64,000 nt of DNA from Sporosarcina sp. P2 (GCF_002743255.1 NZ_PDYY01000002.1:124001-188000); one strand, 5' to 3'; shown: positions 13,985 through 22,428, numbered from the stretch's first letter. Numbers and translations: made by a program. Notes: generated from the sequence alone by a model not told the origin.

Positions 13985-14407
13985 ATGCTAAGTGTTAGGC
14001 TTATTTCATTAAGAAAATCCCATAAAAAAACTCAGCAAGACGTGGCTGACTATTTAGGCTTAACTCGCCCCGCTTATACAGCGTATGAACGAGGAAATAG
14101 ACAACCCGATTATACAATTCTTCAAAAATTAGCAGATTACTATGATGTTACAACTGACTACCTATTGGGGCGTTCTGATAATCCTGGTTCAAATCCAGTA
14201 GTAGTCGCTGGACAAGAAATCAATCTAACGGCCGAAGAACTCCAACTCTTCAACGAACTAAAAAAACACCCTGTCATGTTTCATGACTTGGCGTCTGATC
14301 CGGAGAAGAAAGTGAGGGAGCTTTTGAAGATGTATAAGATGAAGAAGATGTTTTTGGAAGATGATAGCGAAGAATATGGCGATGGATTTGGGGATTTTGA
14401 AGATTAA
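13985..14407 (+). CDS. CI-like phage repressor (XRE family)
   Basis: 140 residues. The N-terminal XRE domain is complete (VRLISLRKSHKKTQQDVADYLGLTRPAYTAYERGNRQPD, then LQKLADYYDVTTDYLLG). After a short linker the C-terminal part is acidic and helical (LTAEELQLFNELKKHP, VRELLKMYKMKKMFLEDD), with no LexA-type Ser/Lys autoprotease. A repressor without self-cleavage next to an ImmA-like peptidase fits induction by external proteolysis, as in ICEBs1. Ribosome site TAGGAGG. Confidence 0.88.
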   Translation: MLSVRLISLRKSHKKTQQDVADYLGLTRPAYTAYERGNRQPDYTILQKLADYYDVTTDYLLGRSDNPGSNPVVVAGQEINLTAEELQLFNELKKHPVMFHDLASDPEKKVRELLKMYKMKKMFLEDDSEEYGDGFGDFED

Positions 14408-14420
14408 ATGAAGGTAATAC

Positions 14421-14447
14421 CACGGTTTAACCAACCGTGTTTATTTT
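14421..14447 (+). terminator. Terminator after cI-like gene
   Basis: CACGGTT (14421-14427), loop TAACC, AACCGTG (14433-14439), then TTTATTTTT. It separates the repressor gene from the lipoprotein gene. Confidence 0.8.
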
Positions 14448-14513
14448 TACATAGAGTATGGTAGTATCTCACTATGATATTTTTGTGAGACAAACTGATC
14501 AGGAGGGGTTTAT

Positions 14514-15209
14514 GTGCTTAAAAGAACCTTAATTACAACGGCTGGAATAATGCTCACCTTATCACTTTCAGCCTGCGGAGATTCATCTGTAGCTACTGAA
14601 GATACAAGCGAAAAAACTAATAAGGAAAACCTTGTCTCAAAAAGTAGCGAGTCTCAAAAAAATGAAAGTTTAAATAAGGAAAAGAAAATTGTCGAACCAA
14701 TTCAATTAATGCCTTCAAGTCAAAATGAGCATTTGAAAGATTATGTAACATCTATAGATAGTCCTTTGATTGAATATCAAGAACAAGAAATTAAAATTAT
14801 TGGTATCGATTTCGGAAAAAAAGGCATCCCTAGTATATTAGGCATAAAAGAAGTTTCAGGAGAATATATTGGTAGTTTTTCTGTTCTTAAAGGTATGAAT
14901 TCTGACAGCAAAAGAGATGCTGAGCTCATCTTATTTCTCGAGTTACAATCACAAAAGGATATCGAACCAAGGTCAGGAATACCAGCGGTACTACCTGAAA
15001 TAGTAGTTACAGATGATCGAGATGATAATGCGAAAGAAGTTGCCAAAGTTCCAAATTCTACTACAGAAGTTTATTACCAAAAGGGAGAAAACGTAATTGC
15101 GGCTGTTGGATTCGCTGTGTATTCGGATGCTGAATCATTCGTAATTGACATTGAAGGAAATAGGTTTCTGGTAAATGAATTAAATTATAGAACAAAAGAC
15201 GAATTTTAA
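14514..15209 (+). CDS. Prophage lipoprotein in lysogeny module
   Basis: 231 residues from a GTG start with an AGGAGGGG site. A classic lipobox LSLSAC-G places Cys at residue 21, so the mature protein is tethered outside the membrane. A Ser/Lys/Glu-rich spacer (25-65) is followed by a globular beta-rich domain with no recognised family. Lipoproteins encoded between repressor and integrase in other Gram-positive phages (Ltp of TP-J34, Sie2009-type) block superinfection by stopping DNA entry; the same is inferred here from position and architecture. Dyad TCTCAC-N12-GTGAGA (14467-14490) precedes it. Confidence 0.75.
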   Translation: MLKRTLITTAGIMLTLSLSACGDSSVATEDTSEKTNKENLVSKSSESQKNESLNKEKKIVEPIQLMPSSQNEHLKDYVTSIDSPLIEYQEQEIKIIGIDFGKKGIPSILGIKEVSGEYIGSFSVLKGMNSDSKRDAELILFLELQSQKDIEPRSGIPAVLPEIVVTDDRDDNAKEVAKVPNSTTEVYYQKGENVIAAVGFAVYSDAESFVIDIEGNRFLVNELNYRTKDEF

Positions 15210-15222
15210 AGGTCGTGAGCGC

Positions 15223-15792
15223 ATGCAGCTAAGACAACACACCGACTACTGGGAGGAACGGGCCGACAAGGTCCTCTCCCATTTTTCATATACATATCCA
15301 GATGAAATCGATTTGTATGACATCTGTTGGCGTTACGGTATACGAGTATTGCCCTTGGACTCCCCTTCTATAGAAGGAATAGCAATTAATAAACATTTAA
15401 AGGCCTTCTCCATACCGAAGGATCATGCACGACGTGGGACCATCTTCATTAAAGAAGGATTGGACGCTATTGAAACGAAACTTCTGCTTGCGGAAGAGTT
15501 CTGTCACTTGTATGCACATCATCAAACACAACTAAGTGTGGATCAGTACACCATCGGCAAGTGTGAGAACCAGGCGAAGCGTATGGCCGCCTATCTGCTG
15601 ATGCCAGGGGAATTCATTGAAGATGTATATGCAGATGCATATGAAGCACCTGTGGTGATTTCGGACATTGCGGATTATTTTCTGGTGACTGATGAAGTTG
15701 CTGCTTATCGGATGGAGTTGGAGTTTCAGCATAAGGTGGATGGGTTTGTTGTGTCGCGTGGGAAGTTGGGGACGTTGGAGTGGATTGAGTAA
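15223..15792 (+). CDS. ImmA/IrrE-family metallopeptidase-like protein
   Basis: 189 residues. IDLYDICWRYGIRVLPLDS begins the ImmA/IrrE fold; the active-site helix reads LLLAEEFCHLYAHH, where the first His of HExxH is replaced by Glu (EEFCH), a variant I recall from other phage members. The ENQAKRMAAYLLMP segment supplies the third ligand region (E/N-x-A). ImmA proteins cleave the neighbouring XRE repressor to induce an element. It lies 13 bases after the lipoprotein gene and 14 before the AAA gene, so all are one operon. Confidence 0.85.
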   Translation: MQLRQHTDYWEERADKVLSHFSYTYPDEIDLYDICWRYGIRVLPLDSPSIEGIAINKHLKAFSIPKDHARRGTIFIKEGLDAIETKLLLAEEFCHLYAHHQTQLSVDQYTIGKCENQAKRMAAYLLMPGEFIEDVYADAYEAPVVISDIADYFLVTDEVAAYRMELEFQHKVDGFVVSRGKLGTLEWIE

Positions 15793-15806
15793 AGGAGAGA
15801 TGAAGA

Positions 15807-17450
15807 ATGGCTAAGATTAAAGTAAGTAACCCTATCTCCCCCAAGGATTTAGGGAAAGCTAACAAAGACATTATTGTAAAGAAAGTTTATGGTATAAAGG
15901 TTAAAAAGTTCAGAAATATGTTTGATGCAAATATTGAACTATCTGACCGAATAACATTGATTTCTGGTCATAATGGGACAATGAAATCTACGCTTATAGG
16001 ATTATTCGTTCAAAACTTTAACTCTGACGAAAAGGACCTTTTCGGTGGTGAGTTAAAGACGCAATTTAGGGAAATATTTAAACTTTCTTCAGTGTTCGAT
16101 AAAGAGAAATATGAATATGATTTAATTATACAAGAAGAATCAGGACTTGATGTAAAAATCCCTGTTTATACTAAACCTAGGAGTAGTAATGATCCAAAAC
16201 CCAGAATAGTCACTGGGGGTAATACCAAAAACGATGGTAATCTTATATATAATACAAATTATTTAAATTTGAATCGTCTATATTCAATACATACTACAAA
16301 CTCAAAACCCCTTGAAATTGACTTAACTGAAAAGGAAGAAGACTTTGTTGCAAGGTTTTATAATATTGTTCTACAGAAAGAGACCTATATGAAAATGGAA
16401 TCTGTTAGTGACAAACAAATAAAGAAAACTTTTGCACCAGCTGGTGGGAAATATAACTATGAATCCATCTCATCCGGAGAAGACAACTTAGGCAGGATTG
16501 CAAATAGCTTAATAACTTTCATGAGAATAAGCAAAACCAAGAACGTCCAAGGGTGCTTCAATGGAATTTTGTGTATTGATGAAATAGAAACGAGCCTTCA
16601 TCCGGTAGCCCAAAAAAATTTATTCAACTTTCTGTATAAATGGTCCAATCAATATAAAGTCCAAGTGATTGTAACTTCACACTCATTACCTTTAATCAGG
16701 CATGCAATAGAAAGCGAACAGTTAGGAAAAGAAATTAATACATATTATCTTTCAACTTTATATACTGATCATATAGAGGTAATTAAAAGCCCAGCCTATG
16801 AAAATATTTACCAAGAGCTCACTTTTGAATTTACTGATCACACAAAAATAGTCATTCCCAAAATAGATATTCTATGCGAAGATGATTTAGCAAAAAAATT
16901 TATGCGATATATGATTTCGAAACAAGATATTATAAAAAGAATTAACTTTGTATCATTTGATGATACTGAGGGATTTCCTTTTTCTTTTTTAGTTAAACTA
17001 TGTAATACTGCTAGTTCTTTTGTAAAGAATACCTTAATAATCTTCGATGCAGATGTCAAAGCAGAGGATCTTAAAATAATCAAAAAGCAAGAGAATATAT
17101 TGAAACTCCCCAATCATCAGGAATCCTTACCGATAGAAAAACTGTTTGTGAAGTATATTTATAATCGAGATAAAAATGATGAAATGTATTCAAAAATTCT
17201 ATGCATCCCTAGAGCTGCATTTATCCAAACGCTGAATAATGCTAACATATACATCACGGATGAAAATTCTTTTAAAACTATCGAGTCACGTCATTTTAAA
17301 AAGTGGTTCAAGGAAAATGAATGGATTGTTAAAAAGTTATTTAATAATTTCTCAAAAAACGTCGAAGGTAGAGAAGAATTCGTTAATGATCTAGTACAAA
17401 AACTGAATTTTATTAACAAAAGAAATGGATATCCCGAAATAAGTTTATAA
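15807..17450 (+). CDS. OLD-like AAA ATPase with C-terminal TOPRIM domain
   Basis: 547 residues. ATPase part: Walker A GHNGTMKST (54-62), ABC-like signature SSGEDN (222-227), Walker B ILCIDEIETSLHP (254-266) and H-loop VIVTSHS (288-293). The C-terminal part has the TOPRIM glutamate in ILCEDDLAKKF (E358) and the DxD in IIFDADVK (D414, D416), then a LPNHQESLPIEKLF stretch usual after the TOPRIM core. This is the layout of OLD-family nucleases, several of which act in phage defence (Gabija GajA, retron-associated OLD). AT-rich with AAA/AAT/ATA-rich codon use unlike the early genes. Forms a cassette with the methylase downstream. Confidence 0.85.
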   Translation: MAKIKVSNPISPKDLGKANKDIIVKKVYGIKVKKFRNMFDANIELSDRITLISGHNGTMKSTLIGLFVQNFNSDEKDLFGGELKTQFREIFKLSSVFDKEKYEYDLIIQEESGLDVKIPVYTKPRSSNDPKPRIVTGGNTKNDGNLIYNTNYLNLNRLYSIHTTNSKPLEIDLTEKEEDFVARFYNIVLQKETYMKMESVSDKQIKKTFAPAGGKYNYESISSGEDNLGRIANSLITFMRISKTKNVQGCFNGILCIDEIETSLHPVAQKNLFNFLYKWSNQYKVQVIVTSHSLPLIRHAIESEQLGKEINTYYLSTLYTDHIEVIKSPAYENIYQELTFEFTDHTKIVIPKIDILCEDDLAKKFMRYMISKQDIIKRINFVSFDDTEGFPFSFLVKLCNTASSFVKNTLIIFDADVKAEDLKIIKKQENILKLPNHQESLPIEKLFVKYIYNRDKNDEMYSKILCIPRAAFIQTLNNANIYITDENSFKTIESRHFKKWFKENEWIVKKLFNNFSKNVEGREEFVNDLVQKLNFINKRNGYPEISL

Positions 17451-17527
17451 ATTACCATTATTCTATCAAATCGGATTGGTTGGCCAAGAAATTCTATTTT
17501 TGATAAAGTATATGTGAGGTGAACAAA

Positions 17528-18385
17528 ATGACTAACCTATCTCCTTTAAGATATCCAGGCGGGAAAAATAAGACATACCAATATGTAAAGCATTTAGTAA
17601 CAGAAAACAATATAAAAACCTATATCGAACCTTTTGCTGGAGGAGCAGCCGTTGCCCTCCGACTTTTGGCAAATGATGATGTAAAACAGATAATAATAAA
17701 CGATTTTGATAGAGGTATATACGCACTATGGAACACTATTGTCAATAATACTGATCAATTAATACAGCTAATTCGAGAGACCCCTATTACAATGACTCAA
17801 TGGTATTTACAAAAAGAAGTTCAAAATAACAAAGAAAATGCTGATGAACTTTCATTAGCATTTTCCACCTTATTCTTGAATAGAACTAATTTTTCTGGAA
17901 TCATTAAAGCTGGAGTTTTAGGCGGAAAGAATCAAGACGGTAAAAACAAAATTGATTGTCGTTTTAATAAAGAAAATATAATTTCTAGGATTGAAAAAAT
18001 AGCTTCACTTGGTCATCGCATTAAAGTATTTAACTATGATGCAAAAGATTTCATTGAACTAGTAATTAAAAACACTAGATATTCTTTAACTTTTTTCGAT
18101 CCTCCGTATTATGATAAAGGACCTGACTTATATACAAATTTTTATACTCACGACGATCATGTAGAATTAGCTAAGATGATAAAAAGTAAAATGAGAAATA
18201 GATACTGGATATTAACTTATGACATCGCTACAGAAATCGAAAAGTTATATGTGAAATTTGGACCAAAAAAATATTATTTAAATTATTCAATCGCTTCACC
18301 AGCAAAAGGTCAAGAATTTATCTTCTTTTCTAATAAAATAGATCAAGGAGATATTGGTAATCACTTAAATCTTGTATCCTATTAA
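17528..18385 (+). CDS. D12-class DNA adenine-N6 methyltransferase
   Basis: 285 residues from the ATG at 17528 (TGAGGTGAAC site; a GTG at 17519 is less likely). Motif X LSPLRYPGGKNK, AdoMet motif I YIEPFAGGAAVALRLL, and catalytic motif IV FFDPPYYDKGPDLY (DPPY) are all intact; the FYTHDDHVELAKMIK region follows as in Dam/DpnA relatives. It should methylate adenine in a short site that cannot be told from sequence. It sits 77 bases after the OLD-like gene, shares its AT-rich composition, and may protect DNA from that nuclease. Confidence 0.88.
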   Translation: MTNLSPLRYPGGKNKTYQYVKHLVTENNIKTYIEPFAGGAAVALRLLANDDVKQIIINDFDRGIYALWNTIVNNTDQLIQLIRETPITMTQWYLQKEVQNNKENADELSLAFSTLFLNRTNFSGIIKAGVLGGKNQDGKNKIDCRFNKENIISRIEKIASLGHRIKVFNYDAKDFIELVIKNTRYSLTFFDPPYYDKGPDLYTNFYTHDDHVELAKMIKSKMRNRYWILTYDIATEIEKLYVKFGPKKYYLNYSIASPAKGQEFIFFSNKIDQGDIGNHLNLVSY

Positions 18386-18416
18386 AAAAGCTCATCTCCT
18401 ATGGTGGGTTTTTCTT
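18386..18416 (+). terminator. Probable weak terminator after methylase
   Basis: CTCATC-tcctat-GGTGGG followed by TTTTTC; the stem uses U-G pairs. It would separate the defence-like cassette from the integrase gene. Confidence 0.4.
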
Positions 18417-18477
18417 TTAACATTGAACAGAACGTATATTCTTAAAAAGAGTTTATTGTTCGAAAGGAGAAATCAAT

Positions 18478-19632
18478 ATGTACTGTCGTAAATTAAGCAA
18501 TGGTAAATGGTCTTGCACCACTGACGCTACACCTAATCCCCTAACTGGCCAGAGGCGACAAGTAACACGCCGTGGCGACACAAAGAAAGAAGCATTACAA
18601 AGAGCCCAGGTAGCTGCAGAGGAATTATCTAAACAAAGACAACCACAAAAAAGAATCGTCCAGGAAGTTTATGACGACTGGTTAAATGTATACAGAGAAA
18701 CGGTTAAAGCTTCATCAGTAAAAGCTAGAATGGTGGCAATGCGTCCCTTTATTGATAAGCATGGCAACCACTTGATCAGCAAGTTACAAATAAACGACAT
18801 ACAGAAATTCTTAGTTGAAAGGCGCGATACAGATATTTCGAAACATCATATCGCCTCGACTCGAACCGCATTGAACTTAATGTTCGAATTTGCTTTTAAA
18901 AATGATTATGTCGAAAAGAACATAGTGAAAGACACTGTAATTCCCAAAGCTAATAAGAAATCACAGCAACTCGTTAACTTAAAGAAAAAGTATCTCGAAA
19001 AGGATGAGATCCAGAGCTTCTTATCAGGTGTAAAATCTTCTGGCAGAAGAAACGCTTATCCGTTGGCACTCACCATGCTTTCTACCGGCTTACGTGTCGG
19101 GGAGGCATTAGCACTTACTTGGGATGATATTGACCTGGAAAAGCATAGGCTGGTGGTCAGCAAAACGTTGTTTGAAAAGGCTTCTGATGAAGGTGGATTT
19201 GAATTGGTGCCTCCGAAAACAGAAGACTCAAATCGTACCGTATCCTTTAACAAGGATCTCGCCGAAGAACTAAAGAAGATGAAGGTCCAATATAATAAAG
19301 AAAAATTGATAGGTTTACGAGATCCTAAATCCGTGTGGTGCAATCTAGTCTTTACAGGTAGGAGTCAGCAGCCTGTCCGCGCTGTCACAATCGCTGCGGT
19401 TTTCAACAAAATATATAAGGCGTATGGAATAAAAGATGTTAGCGGTACTCATATCTTGCGGCACACACATATCACCATGCTCGTCGAAGCCGGTGTGGAC
19501 TTGCCTGTCATCATGGAGCGTGTCGGACACTCGAACATAAATATCACCCTCGACATTTACACGCATGTCACGAAAAAAATGCAGAAGCAAAGTGACGACA
19601 AAATTAATGAGTATTTCCGCCAATTTATCTAA
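18478..19632 (+). CDS. int: Phage tyrosine integrase
   Basis: 384 residues, AAAGGAG site. The N-terminus (MYCRKLSNGKWSCTTDA) is an arm-binding domain; a SAM-like core-binding domain spans about 60-160; the catalytic domain contains TGLRVGEALALTW (first Arg), GTHILRHTHITMLVEAG (HxxR) and LDIYTHV with the nucleophile Tyr near 361. It belongs to the family common in Bacillales temperate phages. It lies next to the right attachment site and points to it. It carries out integration into comGC, as shown by the adjacent junction. Confidence 0.95.
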   Translation: MYCRKLSNGKWSCTTDATPNPLTGQRRQVTRRGDTKKEALQRAQVAAEELSKQRQPQKRIVQEVYDDWLNVYRETVKASSVKARMVAMRPFIDKHGNHLISKLQINDIQKFLVERRDTDISKHHIASTRTALNLMFEFAFKNDYVEKNIVKDTVIPKANKKSQQLVNLKKKYLEKDEIQSFLSGVKSSGRRNAYPLALTMLSTGLRVGEALALTWDDIDLEKHRLVVSKTLFEKASDEGGFELVPPKTEDSNRTVSFNKDLAEELKKMKVQYNKEKLIGLRDPKSVWCNLVFTGRSQQPVRAVTIAAVFNKIYKAYGIKDVSGTHILRHTHITMLVEAGVDLPVIMERVGHSNINITLDIYTHVTKKMQKQSDDKINEYFRQFI

Positions 19633-19664
19633 AATCAAAATAAATGTGGTTTTTCTGTGGTTTT

Positions 19665-19745
19665 TTGACTTACCAAGTCAACTATAAACCCCTGCGAGCG
19701 CTGTAGTTGCGCTCTTCCCACTCTCCAACGTTTAAGATGATCATC
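19665..19745. other. Right attachment-site region (attR) inside comGC
   Basis: Phage sequence downstream of int carries TTGACTT-acc-AAGTCAA (19665-19681), a perfect dyad, and GAGCGC-tgtagtt-GCGCTC (19696-19714), six-base arms around seven bases as in integrase-bound sites. Host comGC sequence begins at or before 19733-19745. The crossover core lies in this stretch but needs the left junction to be defined. Confidence 0.6.
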
Positions 19746-19786
19746 ATTTCAATTAACGTAAAACCTTTTTCATTCTTCCGCAACAT
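19682..19786 (-). pseudogene. comGC: comGC 5' fragment, cut by prophage
   Basis: The frame starts at an ATG (19786) with AAAAGGAGG upstream, just after comGB. It reads MLRKNEKGFTLIEMMIIL, the prepilin cleavage site and first pilin residues, then turns into NVGEWEERNYSARRGL and stops at 19682. A normal ComGC has about 100 residues with a hydrophobic helix continuing after this point. The rest of comGC and comGD-G must be on the far side of the prophage. ComGC is the major competence pseudopilin, so DNA uptake should be blocked. Confidence 0.9.
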
Positions 19787-19797
19787 TTTTCCTCCTT

Positions 19798-20850
19798 TTA
19801 GATACTGTCGATCATCTTATAAACAGGTAATAAAATAGATAAATAGGATAATAAAATACAAACCGCCAGAACACCAAATAAGGCAGGCTGTAAAATCGTT
19901 ATCCACTGAGTAATCTTCTCCTCCAACTGTTCACTCGTATGTTCGCTATATAGCATAAGTTCTTTCGGTAAGTAACCGCTATCGGCTCCGTGTTTTGCAA
20001 AATCTGCTAGACGTGGTGAGAGTCCATTTGTTAAACGAATGGCTTCATGTAAGGATTCCCCATAAATGACGTGTTCACTTAGTTCATTCGTGATAACGGA
20101 TAATATAGGATCCTCTGTCTGCTCCACTAGAACAGCTAATGCGTTTTGCATGGAAAGACCAGATTGTAATAAGCTTCCAAGCTCACTAGCGAAATCCCTA
20201 GTTTTCATTTCACAGTAGAATATTCTGATTCGTGGGATTTTCAATATATAGCGCAAAACATCAGAAGGAGATAATCTTCTTAACCACAAGCGAACTACTA
20301 GAAAACCGACAGCAAATATAATAGCCATAACTAGCAAGAGGTCTGGTATCGATGAAACGAGTTTCGGTAGTAATTGGACGAATCCTCCATTGTCATTTGC
20401 CCGCATTACAGTCAATGCTTCAAAATTCGGTAAGAAAAATTGCCGAAACGCGACCAATAAAATTAATAAGAAAGAAAACAATACACTTGGATACGCCAAC
20501 AGTTTACGAACTTGCTTCTGCTTCTCCATCTTTCTGTTGACACGATCCGCCACTTCTTTCAACGCGCGGATCAAGTTGCCATCTACTTCCGCAATAACGA
20601 TCGGCAACATTATACTTTTACCGAAACCTAAACTCTTCAGAATATGCGAAACACCATATCCCATCTTCAACTCTTCTTCTACTTGCAGAAGTTTTTCCTC
20701 ATACTCTTTCGTGTGATAAGGCAATATCAGAATGAGTCCTTCATGAAAGGTATATCCTTCTTGTAATAACACTGACAGTCGTACTAGAAACTCCGCCGGC
20801 TTTGTTAATTTTTTATTGGAAGATGGACTAAATAATCTAATCCGTTCCAT
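19798..20850 (-). CDS. comGB: ComGB, competence pseudopilus platform protein
   Basis: 350 residues from MERIRLFSPSSNKK at 20850 (AAGGTG site), overlapping comGA by 14 bases. GspF/PilC family: two repeats of the T2SSF fold (LSVLLQEGYTFHEGL..., ELGSLLQSGLSMQNALAVL) and three membrane helices near residues 145-165, 180-205 and 325-345. It is the inner-membrane base on which ComGA drives assembly of ComGC. Intact here, but its substrate gene is broken. Confidence 0.93.
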   Translation of the reverse strand: MERIRLFSPSSNKKLTKPAEFLVRLSVLLQEGYTFHEGLILILPYHTKEYEEKLLQVEEELKMGYGVSHILKSLGFGKSIMLPIVIAEVDGNLIRALKEVADRVNRKMEKQKQVRKLLAYPSVLFSFLLILLVAFRQFFLPNFEALTVMRANDNGGFVQLLPKLVSSIPDLLLVMAIIFAVGFLVVRLWLRRLSPSDVLRYILKIPRIRIFYCEMKTRDFASELGSLLQSGLSMQNALAVLVEQTEDPILSVITNELSEHVIYGESLHEAIRLTNGLSPRLADFAKHGADSGYLPKELMLYSEHTSEQLEEKITQWITILQPALFGVLAVCILLSYLSILLPVYKMIDSI

Positions 20851-21841
20851 ACAGCACCTTTTCATACAAAGCTTGTTGTACTTCAATTTTCTTATTAACA
20901 GGAGTCGTAAACCGTAGACCATTCACCGTTGATTCCGTAGCTAATTGAAGATCTGACTCTTGCAATATTTCAAAAACTGCCGCCGCTTCCCCAGACTGTT
21001 GTATAATCAGTCGCTGAGCGGATATTGCAATAATGGTCTGTCTGAGCTCTTCCACTTGAATTCCAAGGTCTAGTAAGCGATACAAGCAACCTACCGGATC
21101 TTTCGCATGGATTGTGCTAAGTACTAAGTGTCCTGTCAACGCCGCTTCAACCGCGATTTTAGCTGTCTCAGCGTCACGTATTTCACCAATCATGATGACA
21201 TCGGGTGAATGACGCAAAATCGCTTTTAACCCAGCGGAATAGGAAATACCAGAACGTTCATTCACTTGAATTTGTAGCAGATGACTATGATTGTTCTCTA
21301 CTGGATCTTCGAGTGAAATGACATGACGCTTAAGTTCGGATACACAATGGGAAGTTAAGGAATATAATGTAGTCGTTTTACCAGAACCAGTTGGTCCGGT
21401 GACAAGAAACAGTCCCTGTTTATAAGCGGCAGCTTCAGTCAATTGCTGTGTCCATTCAGGATTGAGACATAGCTGGTTGAGCGTAACGATTTTATCGTGT
21501 TTCTGAATACGGATCGCGACACTTTCCCTCAATTGAATAGATGGAATTGTCGAGACGCGAAAAGAGAAGTTGCAGTCTACGATAGACCGGTGGAAGGAAC
21601 CACTTTGCGGACGACGTTGTTCGCTTATATCTAAAGAAGATAAGAATTTATAGAATGAAATTAACCGTCCGCCTAATGTATGAGGATACTGCCCGATTTT
21701 CGAAAAATACGAGTGCTTGCGAATTGTCACATCATATCCTTCTACCGTAGGCACAAAATGAATATCTGTCGCTTCAGAATTAATTGCTTTCTCAAGCAAT
21801 TCTAAACATGTTTTTTCTATAATGTTCTTTTCAGTTTCCAT
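20837..21841 (-). CDS. comGA: ComGA, competence traffic ATPase
   Basis: 334 residues. GspE/PilB-type ATPase: Walker A VTGPTGSGKTTTLYSL near 144-157, Asp box LEDPVENN, Walker B RHSPDVIMIGEIRDAETA, His box ALTGHLVLSTIHAKDP. The tetracysteine zinc site of GspE is absent, as in ComGA of other Bacillales. Powers pseudopilus assembly for DNA uptake; in B. subtilis it is under ComK control. First gene of the comG operon. Confidence 0.96.
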   Translation of the reverse strand: METEKNIIEKTCLELLEKAINSEATDIHFVPTVEGYDVTIRKHSYFSKIGQYPHTLGGRLISFYKFLSSLDISEQRRPQSGSFHRSIVDCNFSFRVSTIPSIQLRESVAIRIQKHDKIVTLNQLCLNPEWTQQLTEAAAYKQGLFLVTGPTGSGKTTTLYSLTSHCVSELKRHVISLEDPVENNHSHLLQIQVNERSGISYSAGLKAILRHSPDVIMIGEIRDAETAKIAVEAALTGHLVLSTIHAKDPVGCLYRLLDLGIQVEELRQTIIAISAQRLIIQQSGEAAAVFEILQESDLQLATESTVNGLRFTTPVNKKIEVQQALYEKVLYGTD

Positions 21842-22185
21842 AGTTCTCTCCTTTCTCCATTCGACAAAAGACCACTTTTTATCTTAGAAAGAAGTATATA
21901 TGGAAATTAAATTGTTTAAAAACGTATGACATTTAAGTCAATTCATTTTTCATAGCCCATATGGGGTCATAATTCATTTCTTTACGTCAATTTGATATCA
22001 AAAACCAATTTTCACATTATTTTCATCATAGGTTCTGTTATACTATTAACAGCTACTATCTTAATCTGTTCGGACAAGTACACTCTTTTGACACAATGTA
22101 AAATCGATTGGAGTTTACTTTTAGGCTGACGTTCTATTATAATGGATAAGAGCTTATTGTAATGTTGTGAAGGAGGGATTCTTAG
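21842..22185. promoter_or_regulatory. Divergent comG / yqgY promoter region with ComK AT-box
   Basis: 344 bases without a gene. AAAA-ACCAA-TTTT (22000-22012) matches one ComK AT-box (AAAA-N5-TTTT) about 160 bases upstream of comGA; a clear second box at the usual spacing was not found. On the + strand, TTTACT (22114-22119), 18 bases, TATAAT (22138-22143) is a likely promoter for yqgY. Confidence 0.5.
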
Positions 22186-22428
22186 ATGGATAATATGTTT
22201 AAACTTTTAGGATTCTGGTCAGGTATTTTTGCGGTAATGTTCTTTGTAGGAAATATGATTCCAGCTGCTTTACTTATGGTAGCAGGCACAATCTTCTTTA
22301 TTCTACTTGGATACTTGAAGCTTTCAGAGCGTATGTATGTTTACCTATTCGGAGCATACCTGATGATCTTCATGGTTGGTTTTAGTTACTATTCTATTTT
22401 CATTCACGTACCTGGCGGAGGACACTAA
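22186..22428 (+). CDS. yqgY: DUF2626 membrane protein YqgY
   Basis: 80 residues, three membrane helices (LLGFWSGIFAVMFFVG, AALLMVAGTIFFILLGYL, YLFGAYLMIFMVGFSYYS) and a conserved HVPGGGH tail. Length and sequence fit DUF2626, found only in Bacillales. Function unknown. Own promoter and shared downstream terminator. Confidence 0.88.
   Translation: MDNMFKLLGFWSGIFAVMFFVGNMIPAALLMVAGTIFFILLGYLKLSERMYVYLFGAYLMIFMVGFSYYSIFIHVPGGGH

Larger units (their letters stand above)
1..19735. mobile_element. Prophage, integrase-side part (left end outside window)
   Basis: A lambda-like module order is visible: integrase, lysogeny genes, Cro/CI switch, excisionase-like and antirepressor genes, recombination genes, replication genes, then small genes. 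The right boundary is placed where comGC stops resembling a type IV pilin (about 19,733-19,735). No terminase, capsid or tail gene occurs in the window, so the late region must lie to the left or be lost. The exact attachment core cannot be defined because the other junction is not present. Confidence 0.93.

Noticed and set aside
19696..19714. GAGCGC-tgtagtt-GCGCTC as the att crossover core
   Set aside because: It lies in the phage-derived side of the junction and does not continue the comGC reading, so it is more likely an integrase or excisionase binding site.
22088..22093. TTGACA as -35 of yqgY
   Set aside because: No -10 at 16-19 bases; the TTTACT/TATAAT pair further downstream is better.
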